From NCBI GenBank assembly GCA_025558095.1, contig JAIVFI010000002.1:1054001-1118000 (forward strand): 64,000 bases of DNA, given 5' to 3'. The translations under genes and the position numbers were made by a program. Origin of the DNA: Hyaloraphidium curvatum (Eukaryota > Monoblepharomycota > Hyaloraphidiomycetes > Hyaloraphidiales > Hyaloraphidiaceae). The notes beneath the pieces are model-generated. The model worked only from the letters and a program-made list of their open reading frames with translations, had not been told where the DNA came from and did not search any database. Positions 1 to 9,357 of this stretch are shown here, piece by piece (positions within the stretch are counted from its first letter, which is position 1; the number at the start of each line of letters is the position of its first letter).

Positions 1-124
1 AGTCCATTGCGGTGCTGGCGCGTGACTCTGGCACCCAGCATCTCCCATTGTTCGTCTCCCCGTCCGCGCCTCCCAGTGCTGCCGGCAGTTCCCGCCCCGC
101 GCCTCCGCGCTCATCGACGGCGCG

Positions 125-1705
125 ATGGAGTCCCACGCGATCGAACGCGATCCGGAGGCGGGCGACGCGCCGGGCGGCGGCGGGGATCCGGATCCGGCCC
201 CGCTTCGGGACAAGCAGCCTCCCGCCCCGCCGTCCTCCTTCCCGGACGCGGTCCCTTTTGCCCTTTCGCCGTGGGAATGGCTCACGCTGTTCCCGATGGC
301 GCCCGTTCCCGACCACGACTCGGGATCCCCGCCGCCCCCGGACCCGGCGTTGTCCCTGCGCGCCGCCGACCCGCTCACCCCCGCCGCCATGCTCGCCGGC
401 CTCGGCGCCGCCTCCCCCGTGCTCCGCGGCTGGACAAGGGCGCAGCTTGCCGTGTCGCCGTGGGCCGCCGGCCGTACGCGGCTGCGGTTCGCGACCAACA
501 TCGGGTTGGGTCTCGCGCTGCTCTCGGTGCAGTGGACGTTCAACGGCGAGGCGGGGCGATTCGGCGTGCCGCAGCTGGCCGCAGCGACGGTGTGCACCGC
601 CACGGCGGGGATCGCCAGCCTCATGCTGGGCTTCTATACGGGAAGGAGGCGGTACGCCGGTCCAAAGGACCTTTCGACGCACCCGCTCGCGGTCGTCGTC
701 CGCTGGGTGCAGCTCCAGCAGCTTTCGGGCAAGGATGGGTCGCCGCTGCTGGCACACGATCCGGGAGACAAGCTCTGTCCTTGTTCCCAATGCGGCATGC
801 GGGTGGTCACCAGGGCGGCTTGGCTGCGGACCGCCGAGTTCGCCGTCAGGATCCTCGTGATCGGGACCGGGTTCATGTTCTACTTCTTTTGGATGCCGGC
901 CGTCGTCTACCGGAGCTACACGTGGAGCACCTCCTGGGCCGCCGTGCTCTGCGTCCTGTTTGCTATTTCGTCGTTCGAATTCCACGTCAACAACCTCCTC
1001 GTGGTGCAGCCCCTGACCGTCGGCCCGCTGGACCTCTCCCTGCGGCTGCACAACCGCGCCGTCTCGCTCGCGCTCGTGGATTTCCGGCGGCGGTACCGGA
1101 TCCTCCTGGCCGGCGCGGACGGGCCCTCGGTGACGCGCATGGTCCCGGAGGAGGAAACCTACATCGTGCTGCAGAGCTCCATGGTGCCGACCTGGATCCG
1201 GCGCTTGTCGATCGTCGCCTTCGGGCCCTTCTACTTCTTCGTCGTCGCGACGCCGAACCTGGTCGTCAGCCTGGTCGCGAGCCTGGCCGCGGGAAACTGC
1301 ATCCCCGCCGCGGTGCTGTTCGGCCTCGGATACCACCTCTGCATCGCCGGGACGGACCTCCTCAACTTTGCCGAGAGCAACGCGCACGTGTCGGTCGTGC
1401 GGGACCTGTACACGCGGACGCGCACCGCGCTGCTCGAGCTCGGCATCAAGTCGGACACGATGGAGGTGCGCGGCGGGACGGGGCGCAGGAGCCCCGCGGC
1501 CGTCGCCTTGCTGGAGCGGCACGACGCGCTCCTGGGGAGCTACATCGCGGCGTCGGGGAACTACCTGGCCCGCTACATGGGCTTTGCGGTGGACGGGGCG
1601 GTGGTCCGGAACGTGGTCGCGACGTTCGTGACCGTCGCCGTCGGCCTGCTGGGAATCCTGCGCGGATCCGGTGTGTACGTCACATGGAACATGGCCTGCG
1701 GGTGA
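125..1705 (+). CDS. 7-TM gustatory-receptor-like protein, paralogue A (GRL-A)
   Basis: Single-exon ORF of 526 residues, and one of four paralogues in the window (others at 15924, 27062 and 28854). The N-terminal about 115 residues are proline-rich and hold a conserved SPWEWLTLFP-type motif. Hydrophobic segments lie near residues 122-142, 150-172, 238-262, 266-285, 360-385, 390-412 and 494-514, giving seven predicted membrane spans. If the N-terminus is cytosolic, all three long loops are cytosolic. The first of these carries the family motif HDPxDxLCPCxxCG (residues 211-224), possibly metal-binding. The last span, reading RNVVATFVTVAVGLLGILRG, is the best conserved part. This layout and the TM7 pattern resemble the insect gustatory/odorant receptor superfamily, whose distant relatives have been described in chytrid fungi. 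That assignment is inference; the membrane topology and paralogy are directly visible. The ATG at 125 precedes the first family motif by about 48 codons. Confidence 0.8.
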   Translation: MESHAIERDPEAGDAPGGGGDPDPAPLRDKQPPAPPSSFPDAVPFALSPWEWLTLFPMAPVPDHDSGSPPPPDPALSLRAADPLTPAAMLAGLGAASPVLRGWTRAQLAVSPWAAGRTRLRFATNIGLGLALLSVQWTFNGEAGRFGVPQLAAATVCTATAGIASLMLGFYTGRRRYAGPKDLSTHPLAVVVRWVQLQQLSGKDGSPLLAHDPGDKLCPCSQCGMRVVTRAAWLRTAEFAVRILVIGTGFMFYFFWMPAVVYRSYTWSTSWAAVLCVLFAISSFEFHVNNLLVVQPLTVGPLDLSLRLHNRAVSLALVDFRRRYRILLAGADGPSVTRMVPEEETYIVLQSSMVPTWIRRLSIVAFGPFYFFVVATPNLVVSLVASLAAGNCIPAAVLFGLGYHLCIAGTDLLNFAESNAHVSVVRDLYTRTRTALLELGIKSDTMEVRGGTGRRSPAAVALLERHDALLGSYIAASGNYLARYMGFAVDGAVVRNVVATFVTVAVGLLGILRGSGVYVTWNMACG

Positions 1706-1833
1706 TTGGAAGGGGAAGTCTTGGCATTGCGGTAGCCCATTTAGTTGTTGATCCGGATCAGATTGGTGATCGAAGAAAAAGTCCGTTTTCTGCCACGTCA
1801 ACCTCCGTCACCCTCCCGCGCGTAGACAGGACA

Positions 1834-2458
1834 ATGGCCGCCGAGACCAGCGCGGAAAGTATTGCCATCGACGTCAATGTCAGCATCGGCGGTGCGGGAG
1901 AAACCGCGTCAAGGTTCACTATTGCCGTGAATCCGACTGGCGCGACCCGTCGCGACCTGCACCGCGCCGTAGCGGAGGAACTGCGCCTCACCAGACTCCA
2001 GCGCGGCTACCTGCGCCTGGTGGTCCCGAACGAGCCCAAGATGAATGCGCCTGCAACCCCAAGGGAACTCGCGAGACTGCTCGCCGTGGAGGAGCCGGTG
2101 CGCTCAGAGGAGGTCCTTGGGGACCGCCTTGTCCCCGGATGCTGGATCTACGGTGCTTGCAACGTCGCGTACGGTGCGTGGTTTTCGGTCAGCCGTGATC
2201 CGAGCAGGGGAACCAACAGCCTGCTGGGCCCCGCCAGCTGTGTACTGGGCCAATCGATCGATTGGCAACCACCTGGCTCACCATACCGTCTTTATATCTG
2301 TCACCCTCAGCGTCGTGGTGGGCCCCGTTGTTACAAACGTGATCCTGGCGGGTTTGTCGAGGGAATGGGCGGCACTGGTGCTGTGCATTCTTGGGGGCAT
2401 CATCGGCTTCCACCACTGGGGAACGAGCACGGACATTGGCGCACGATGGATCCTGTGA
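1834..2458 (+). CDS. Small protein with ubiquitin-like N-terminus and two C-terminal membrane spans
   Basis: Unrecognised gene. Exon 1 (1834-2173) starts MAAETSAESIAIDVNVSIGG. It reads like a beta-grasp/ubiquitin-like strand-helix pattern: two beta strands, then the helix RDLHRAVAEEL, then YLRLVV. A GT-AG intron is needed to join it to the next open frame. The best fit is 2174-2237 (64 bases), but AGs at 2207 and 2219 would keep the same frame. Exon 2 (2238-2458) gives two hydrophobic spans, HTVFISVTLSVVVGPVV and WAALVLCILGGIIGF, and ends DIGARWIL. The predicted product is 186 residues, perhaps a ubiquitin-like protein tethered by a tail hairpin. No family could be named. The gene lies 129 bases after GRL-A on the same strand. 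Confidence 0.45.
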
Positions 2459-3366
2459 TCATTGGTGCGCGACCAACGTAGATTCCTCGTAGGATAACTG
2501 TTCGATTTGTACCTTTCGGAGTCGAAAGGTGTAGTCGAGGTCCTCAGAATGTCAGGTCGGACTCCAACCAAACACGACCGGTCTCCCGGGCTCTTCCCGG
2601 GCTCTTCCGCCCCTCCTCAAAGCTCAGAATCAGAGATCACGAGGTTTCGGGACCTCCCGAACGCTAGGCAGGCGCAATGCAGGAAGAGGAGGCAGCTGCG
2701 ACGTCGCCTAGACGCGGACCTCTAGCTGTCGGGCGACCAGCGCTTCCTGCCATCACCAACAGCCTCCGTCGCTTACAGCCTTACGTTGCAAAGATCTGAA
2801 GACTTCCAAACGCCAGGCAGGCGCCGAGGAGGAGGGAGAATGAGGCGAAGCATCGCCACCCAGCACCACCTCGAGCATGGTGCCGAGTCGCGTGTTCGTC
2901 GCACCCATGCCCCGCCCGGTCCTCTCACGCGGACGGTTACCTTGGGAGTCAGCAGCCTGAGGGGCGGCGGCCCACTGGGGACTAGATCTGACACTTTCAC
3001 GGGCTTGGTTTGAAAACCTGCTCGCCAACCTCCATTTCCCCGGACAACGTCGCGCTGGCCAGCAAATCACCCCTGGAAAGCGGTAGAGGAAAGATGAAAC
3101 TGAATGAAGGTTCCAACGCCGTCACGGGGGCCGATCAGGCCTTTGTCGGACAAGATCTGGCCAAGCTTGCTCCCACAACAACCTTCGCTGCTGACAGGGC
3201 ACCAGATCAAGCTCGCTATGCGGATCAAGGTGGCTCCGACGCGAGGCAGCGACCCGATACTTCCGCGTCTATCGGGCGCGCGGCGTACCCAACCTCACGA
3301 GTCCGGAGCTGCACAGCCTGCTGCGAAGCACTTTCGCGTCCTCCACACTGGCAAGCAGCGTTGAGG
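2459..3366. other. Intergenic, no gene recognised
   Basis: About 0.9 kb without a convincing coding pattern. Open frames here lack homology-like features. The motif CGCTAGGCAGGCGC/CGCCAGGCAGGCGC occurs twice (about 2662 and 2813). The frame of the next gene stays open upstream of its chosen ATG from 3010, so a longer N-terminus cannot be fully excluded. Confidence 0.4.
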
Positions 3367-3981
3367 ATGGCCGCAGCGGCGGCCGGGGGCGGCAGCGACG
3401 AGCCGTCCATCTGGCTGCGCGTGCTGCCGGACGCGGCGTTCGTGCGCGTGCCGCTGCGCAGCGCGACGGGCCGCCCGGTGCAGCACGACACGGACCTGCG
3501 CGGCCGCGTCGGCGCGGCGCTACGGCTGTCTGGCGCGCACACCGGCTGCATGCAGTTCGCGCTGTGTGCGCCCCCGGGTGGTGTCCCGTCGCGCGACGCC
3601 GCGCAGCTCGCGGCGTTCCTCCCCTCCGGCGCCGGCCCGGGCGCGCCTTTCGCCGCGCCCGACTCGCGGCTCGAGCGCGGCGCGTTCGTCGTCGCGCGCG
3701 CGGTGCCGGGCCGCTCGTGGCTGGGCGCCGTCGGGGGCGCCGTCGACGGCGCGCTGGACAGCCTGTTCGGCGCCGGCGGCGCCGGGGAAACCGCCGCCCG
3801 CTTCCGCAGCCCGGGCGACCCGCTGCCCCCGGGGCTGGAGACGTATGCGTACCCCGAACCCGAACCCGAACCCGAAGCCGGCACCGGTCCCGGAACCAGC
3901 CCCGCGGAGGCGCTGCCCGAGCTGCCCCGTGCGCCCGGGGTGCCCCGCGATCTCCGCGAACGCCACCCCAAGCGGGACTGA
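3367..3981 (+). CDS. Hypothetical protein with possible ubiquitin-like N-terminal domain and Glu-Pro tail
   Basis: ORF of 204 residues from the ATG at 3367. The N-terminus (SIWLRVLPDAAFVRVPLRS, then DLRGRVGAALRLSG, then FALCAPPGG) has the strand-strand-helix-strand rhythm of a ubiquitin-like fold, similar in plan to the product of the gene at 1834. The middle is Gly/Ala-rich. The tail has an EPEPEPE run encoded by a short CCCGAA hexamer repeat at about 3855-3880. The frame is open upstream to 3010, but that stretch has no structure I can support, so the internal ATG was chosen. Function unknown. The gene converges on the epoxide-hydrolase-like gene. Confidence 0.4.
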   Translation: MAAAAAGGGSDEPSIWLRVLPDAAFVRVPLRSATGRPVQHDTDLRGRVGAALRLSGAHTGCMQFALCAPPGGVPSRDAAQLAAFLPSGAGPGAPFAAPDSRLERGAFVVARAVPGRSWLGAVGGAVDGALDSLFGAGGAGETAARFRSPGDPLPPGLETYAYPEPEPEPEAGTGPGTSPAEALPELPRAPGVPRDLRERHPKRD

Positions 3982-4208
3982 GCGCCGTGTGGGCGTTGAC
4001 TGTGGTTCCAGAGGTCGCTGCACGGGTGCCGTGGCTTCTGCCAGTCCGGCCCGTCTCCATCGCGTGGGGAGTCGAGTTGCTACACATCGACGGACCGTAG
4101 CCATTGGGACAGCCTTTGAGGGCGATCCGTCGAGAAGATTGCGAAGAGGGCGTGCTTCTTTGGTCTCGTGTGTGATTGGTTCCAGTGTACCATGCCCAGC
4201 TCTGTCTT

Positions 4209-5553
4209 CTAGAGGGTCTTCTTGCCTCCCGCCAGCCACTCCGACACCATCCCCACCACCAGGTCCGGCACCTCGTCCACGACAAAGTGCCCGATCCCGT
4301 CCAGCGCCCTTATCTCCATGTCCCCCGGCCGCTCCATGATGTGCTCCGGCAGCCCCGTCAGGCACGTTGCGGCGTCCAGCGCGATGTCGTTCAGGCCCCA
4401 GATGACCAGCGTGCGGCACTGGACCTTGCCGGGCAGCTCCAGGGTCGTCCGCGCGTTGGAGCGGTAGTAGTTCACCATCGCGGTGATGGCCCCGGGTTGC
4501 AGCGCGTTGAATCTGTGCACGTCCGCCGTGCGCTGGGGGAACATGGTGCTCAGGCCGCGGGCGTCCTCGCCCGTGAGGAGGAGCTCGGGGAGGCCGGGGA
4601 TTTGGAAGAAGATGACGTACCAGGATTTGCCGAGCTGGAGGGGCCGGTTAGGCGACAAGAAGCGGGGGCAAACGGTCCTCTCTCACCTGACGCCAGGTCA
4701 TGTTGCTGGCGTACAGCGATCCGGGCGGGCAGTTGATGATCACGAGGTCCGAAACCATCTCTGGGAACCTGGTCCGACGAATCAGCCTCGACGGGTCGGC
4801 CAAACCGCGTCCGCGCAATCACCTCTGTGTGTAGGCCCAGCTCAGCATCCCGCCCCAGTCGTGTGCGACGACGGCCGTCTTGCCGCCCTTCTTCCCCTTG
4901 CGCTCGAGCACCGCTTCCGCCACCGCCTTGAGGTCGTCCGTCAGCTCCTTGACCGTGTAGTGCTGCAAACCCGTGGGCCTCGACGATCCGCCGTAGCCCC
5001 GAAGGCTGACTGCGACCATGTGCCACCGCGACATCCTCTCGTCCGTGAGCAGCGGTTCCCAAGTGAACCACGATTCAGGAAACCCGTGGACGAGCATGAC
5101 GACGCCCGCGTCGGGATCGTCCACGGCACCGGCCTCGACGACCTGGAGCGAGATCCCGGGCTTGCCGCCGGGCAGCTTGCCGTGCTTCAGCTTCGGGTCG
5201 TCCACGCTGCTGGCGGGCTCCGGGCCGGTGTAGAGCGGCCCGAGCAGCCTCTTCCCGGCCTCCCTCTTGCGCTCCTCGGTCCACTGCGCCTGCTTCTCCT
5301 CGGCGCCGGGCTTGGCGCCGAACCCCAGCAACCTGGCGATCCCGCCGCCGATGCCGCGCACGACGATCGCCTTGAGGAATATCTCGACCACCACCACGCG
5401 CACGACCTGGTAGCTCCCGTAGGCGGCGAACATCAGGAAGCGCGAGAAGGGGTTGGCCCAGACGCGGCGCAGCAGGCGGTCCCAGAAGGTGATGGGCGGG
5501 ATCAGGCCCGCGGGGAAGGGGTGGCGGTGGATCTTGGGCGCGGGGGCGGACAT
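4209..5553 (-). CDS. Alpha/beta hydrolase, epoxide-hydrolase-like (EPHX3/4 type)
   Basis: Three exons (5553-4823, 4768-4687, 4634-4209) give 412 residues. Introns 4769-4822 (54 bases, branch GCTGATT) and 4635-4686 (52 bases, branch CCTAAC) restore one continuous family pattern. The N-terminal hydrophobic segment, about residues 39-65, could anchor it in a membrane. The oxyanion motif is HGFPESW (156-162). The nucleophile is Asp in HDWGG (D232). The first intron joins AYTQR to FPEMVSDLVIIN, the usual region after the nucleophile elbow, and FFQIPGLPELLL follows. A late Asp in WGLNDIALD and the catalytic His in DGIGHFV complete the triad. Known members open epoxides through an ester on the Asp; the substrate here cannot be told. 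The start at 5553 (MSAPAPKIHR) was preferred over an upstream ATG at 5661 because the membrane segment follows it at normal spacing. Confidence 0.85.
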
Positions 5554-5833
5554 GGCGGGGGCCCGAGCGCGGCGCGAGGATAGGAAGGGAGGTACGGCGT
5601 CCGCGCGGCACCCGGACGGCGGCGAGACGGGGGAGACCGGATGCGGATGAACGGTTTCCACGGTCCCCGATCGCGCGCCGCGCCGCGCGAGACTTTGTTG
5701 ACCGCGTCGATCGCGTCATTGCCGTCTGCCTCCTGCACTTCTCCAGGCGCGGAGTCGCTGAGTCGGACCACCGAGTCGGACCTTCGGCGTCACATCTTCG
5801 CGCTCGAACGCGGTCTGCCGCCCGACGATCGCG

Positions 5834-8109
5834 ATGCGGGGCCATGTCGCGCTTCTCGCCGCCCTCCTCAAGCTGCTCCTGCTCCTCGCCGGCCCCGCCG
5901 ATGCCGAGAAGCGCCGACCCTCCATCATCGTCTACGTGGTCGACGACCTGGACGTGCACATGGGATCCCTCGAATCCATGCCCCACGTCCGCGCGAGGCT
6001 CCTCGAGAAGGGCACGCGCTGGAACAATGCCGTCGTAACGACGGCTCTGTGCTGCCCGACGCGTTCGACCTTCCTCACGGGGCTGCTGGCGCACAACACA
6101 AACTACACGTCGACGATGGAGCCGTACGGGGGCTACGAGCCGTTCCTCACCAAGGGGCTGACGAAGGACTACCTGCCGATTTGGCTCCGGGACGCGGGCT
6201 ACGTGGGTCTCCCTGGCCAGGGGCGCGTGGAGCTCGCTTACCGGACGTGCTGGGGCAGAAAACGTACTTCGTGGGCAAGCTGGTCAACGGGGTCACCACG
6301 GCCAACTACATGCGGCCGCTGGAGGGATGGGACGTGTTCGACGTGATGCTTCTCCCTTACCTCTGTGAGCCACCTTTCGCTGGGCATCAGATCGGCACTG
6401 ACGAGATGGCAGATGACTATTTGAATCCCGTGTTTTCGAGGAACGGGAACCCGCCGAAGCACTACAGGGGTCAATACCAGACCGACGTCATCACCAAGAA
6501 GAGTGGGACCTCTTCCCTACGCTGTCTGGTCAACAGCCTTCCTGACGCGGCTTTCCAGCGCTCGACATCCTCGCCTCCACCCCCGCCGACCGCCCCTTCT
6601 TCCTCTACGTCGCCCCCGGTGCCGCCCACTCGACCTACAAGTTCCCTCAGGTCCGCAGCGCGCTCGCCAACCGCGACCCGGCCCTCCCTTACGAGGCATT
6701 GGGCCTGGGCTGGACCTACCCCATCCCCGCGGAGCGCCACGCGCACCTGTTCAACGACTCCAAGGTGCCGCGCGAGCCGTGGTTCGACCCCGAAGTGTTC
6801 GAAGGCAAGCCCTCGTGGCACGCCCACCTGAAGCGCAAGACGCCCTACGAGCTCGAGGAGATGGACAGGTGGCACCGCGCGCGCCTGCGCACCCTGCAGG
6901 CCGTCGACGAGGGCATCGAGCACCTCTTCCTCGCCCTGGAGCGGATGGGCAGGCTCGACGACACGTACTTTTTGTTCCTGAGCGACAACGGTTACCACCT
7001 GGGCCAGCTGCGGATGAACGTCGGCAAGTCGTCGCCGTACGAGACGGATGTGAGGATACCGTTCGTCGTGCGGGGACCCGGCGTGGGCAAGGGGGAGAGG
7101 AAGAAGGACGTGGTGACGGCGGCGGACGTGGCCCCGACGGTGCTGCGGATGGCGGGCCTGGAGGGGAAGCCGTGGTTCGACGGCCAGCCGATCGACCTCT
7201 CGGGCACGGGGGAGGGGACGAAGCGGGAGGGCTTCCTCGTCGAGTACTGGGGTGGGTTCGAACGTTGCTGCGGCTCCTCTGCTTGGTCCTGACCACGGTG
7301 GGACCACCTCCTCGCAGACCTCGCGGCCGACGAAGGGTTCCAGAACGTCTACCGAAACAACATGTACAAGTCCATCCGCATCGTCTCCGACGAGCACAAC
7401 CTCTACTTTGCCGTGTGGTGCACCAACGAAACCGAGTTCTACGATCTGCGCAAGGACCCCTGGCAGCTCAGCAACGCGATCGGGACGGCGAACCCGCGGC
7501 TGGTGTCGAGGCTCGAGGCCCTCGTCAAGACGATGAAGGAGTGCAAGGGGGCGGGGTGCAGGGAGCCGTGGGGCGTGTTGCATCCGGACGGGAGTGTCAA
7601 GAGCCTGACGGACGCGCTGGATCCGGTGGGTTGCAAGGCGACGGCCAGCAAGGAGGTGATCGGCTGACTTGCAGGCAACTCGCCAGAAACACGACGCCAT
7701 CTACGCCAAGATCAAGCCGTTCCGCTACGGCCGCTGCATGCGGCACCTCTCCCCGCGCAACGAAGGCGTGCGCCGGATACCCGACACGGGGAACCACCCA
7801 CCGCCGCTAGAGGTAGCCCGCGTGAGCGCCGAATCGGGCGAGATCGTGTGGACCCGGGAATCGGTGCCGGCTCCGGACGGCCCGCCGCCGGCGGGGCCGA
7901 GGATCCCGCTCCTGGAGGAGACGGGGGGGGAGCCGCTGGACCGGCATCCCGCGGCGCAGGATCTGCTGACGCCCAAGTTCGATCACGCGGGCTTTGGCTT
8001 CATTGACATTCCGGGGTATCTGATTCAAAGAGGGTGGCAGGCAACGACGATGGCGCTGTGGAACAACCTCGTCGGCGGCTTTGCCTGGTGGAACGGGTTC
8101 CTCGAATGA
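5834..8109 (+). CDS. Secreted/lysosomal-type sulfatase (N-acetylglucosamine-6-sulfatase-like)
   Basis: Six exons: 5834-6202, 6259-6364, 6413-6502, 6559-7252, 7319-7625, 7675-8109. The introns are 56, 48, 56, 66 and 49 bases, and the total is 666 residues in one frame. A signal peptide (MRGHVALLAALLKLLLLLAG) leads into the metal-binding VVDDLD. The sulfatase signature CCPTRSTFLTG follows at residues 73-83, where Cys73 would become formylglycine (C-x-P-x-R). Later come FFLYVAPGAAHS, FLSDNGYHLGQ and the C-terminal LRKDPWQLSN, all in family order. The intron joins produce family-like sequence (AGY-KTYFVGK, LPYLY-DDYLNPVFSRNG, ITK-KTLDILAS, EYW-DLAADEGF). Such enzymes hydrolyse sulfate esters of glycans or arylsulfates. 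The last exon adds about 145 residues beyond the usual end and has no recognised domain. Confidence 0.88.
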
Positions 8110-8214
8110 TCTGCAATAGATGGATCTTCTGGACGGTTTCGACCTCGGCATGGTTCTTTCACGGGGGCGTGAGACGCGTGATTGAACCGTCAAGTCCGCC
8201 TATCCGTCGCCGCA

Positions 8215-9282
8215 ATGGCCAACGAGGTGGAGCTGTTTCTCCGGCGCAAGGAGCTTGACGAGGCCACGATCTCCGCGTTCCGGACCGCCGGCTGGGCCCA
8301 GCTTCGGCGACTGGCCATTCCCCCCTTCCCTCCCCCCTCTCTCTCCCCCCCCCCTCCCCCCTCTTTCCCCTCCCCCCCCTCCCCTCTCGGAATCGCCGCG
8401 GCGCTCGATCCGGCTCCGCAAGACGCGTCGTATCAGTCCCACACCCCCGTCGTCGCCGAAAGACGATGCTGGAGCGCAGAGCGACAACGAAAAGGCAGCT
8501 CAGGAAGTGCATTCGGCCGGATCGAGTGCTCGACCTCACACGCACATGCCGTCGCCGGGACCCTCCGATCTTGGGAGAGACTTGTTCGGAGATTCGGATA
8601 GCGAGCTCTCTGAGCACTCCGATTCCGACGACGAGGCAGGACCGCATGCCGGAGAAAACACCGGCGGATGTTTCCATAGTCGAAAGCAAATTCGCGCTAT
8701 GCTTGGCGGCAGTGACCAGCCAACCTTGCCCAACGTGAGGGTCTTCCTTTCGCGTGACCGCCGTGTCTACTTGCTGACATATCGCGTCAGTCCTTGACCC
8801 TATCCGGAACCGTTGGCGTCTTCCTGAGGCCGGATCAGAACGCACAGTGCGGCAATCCCGGCTGCGACAAGCTCGATTGCCCTGCTCTGTGTGCGGAGGA
8901 TGACACCAGCGTCCGCTTCCGGGCCAAGATGCCCAAGGTCGTCATCGTCACGTATCCAGAATACTGCGGCCGAATCGTGAAGTTCTGCGGGCCGGGTAAC
9001 GGCGGCGCCCTACCAATCTGGGTTCGCCGTGGGGAAAGGCGATGGGAGTACCTCGGACACTACCGGTTCGAAAGCGAAAGCGGGGCTGTTCCGCGGAAGA
9101 AGATGTGGCCTGAGCGCAAGGACTGCGTCGTGGATGGATTCGGCAGGGTGCTTGTGAGCGGAGCCAAAGTGGAGGGCCACCGAAAGCGGCAGTTCTGGCA
9201 CGCCATCACGATGGTCTTTGTTGGCTTCGACGACCCGGTGGAGAGGTACAAGCGGTTGGGGAGGGATCAGTATTGGTTTTAG
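8215..9282 (+). CDS. Hypothetical multi-exon protein with acidic linker and W-x-Y-L-G-x-Y motif
   Basis: Unrecognised gene with uncertain N-terminus. The first frame (from 8215, MANEVELFLRRKELDEATIS) resembles the start of a SAM-like helical domain. It then meets a 71-base pure pyrimidine tract at 8318-8388. A second frame continues with a Ser/Asp/Glu-rich acidic stretch (FGDSDSELSEHSDSDDEAG). Intron 8786-8838 (53 bases) joins LLTYR to NAQCGNPGCDKLDCPAL and on to a conserved-looking module with VIVTYPEY, RRGERRWEYLGHYRF and KMWPERKDCV. This W-x-Y-L-G-x-Y pattern resembles an uncharacterised fungal domain (DUF6697-like, from memory). The join across the pyrimidine tract is not resolved. Confidence 0.35.
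8318..8388 (+). repeat. 71-base pure polypyrimidine tract
   Basis: Every base from 8318 to 8388 on the + strand is C or T, mostly C runs of 4-10 with TCT interruptions. It falls inside or beside the first part of the hypothetical gene at 8215, where the reading frame changes. It may be an unusually long intron pyrimidine tract, a Pro/Ser/Leu low-complexity coding run, or a potential triplex-forming element. Length errors in sequencing are likely here. Confidence 0.8.
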
Positions 9283-9357
9283 GCATCTCCTGTCGGCGCC
9301 TTCGTCTCTTTTGGAACCTCCAGCATTGTTCTTGATCTTCACCCAATCCATTACACG

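Noticed and set aside
7-2481. 824-codon frame overlapping GRL-A
   Set aside because: It is an Arg/Pro/Gly-rich GC-driven shadow of GRL-A. Only its last part (from 1834) follows a plausible start and is used in the gene at 1834.
3842-3890. Telomere-like CCCGAA hexamer run
   Set aside because: Only a few copies, in frame and encoding EPEPEPE; ordinary coding low complexity rather than a telomeric tract.
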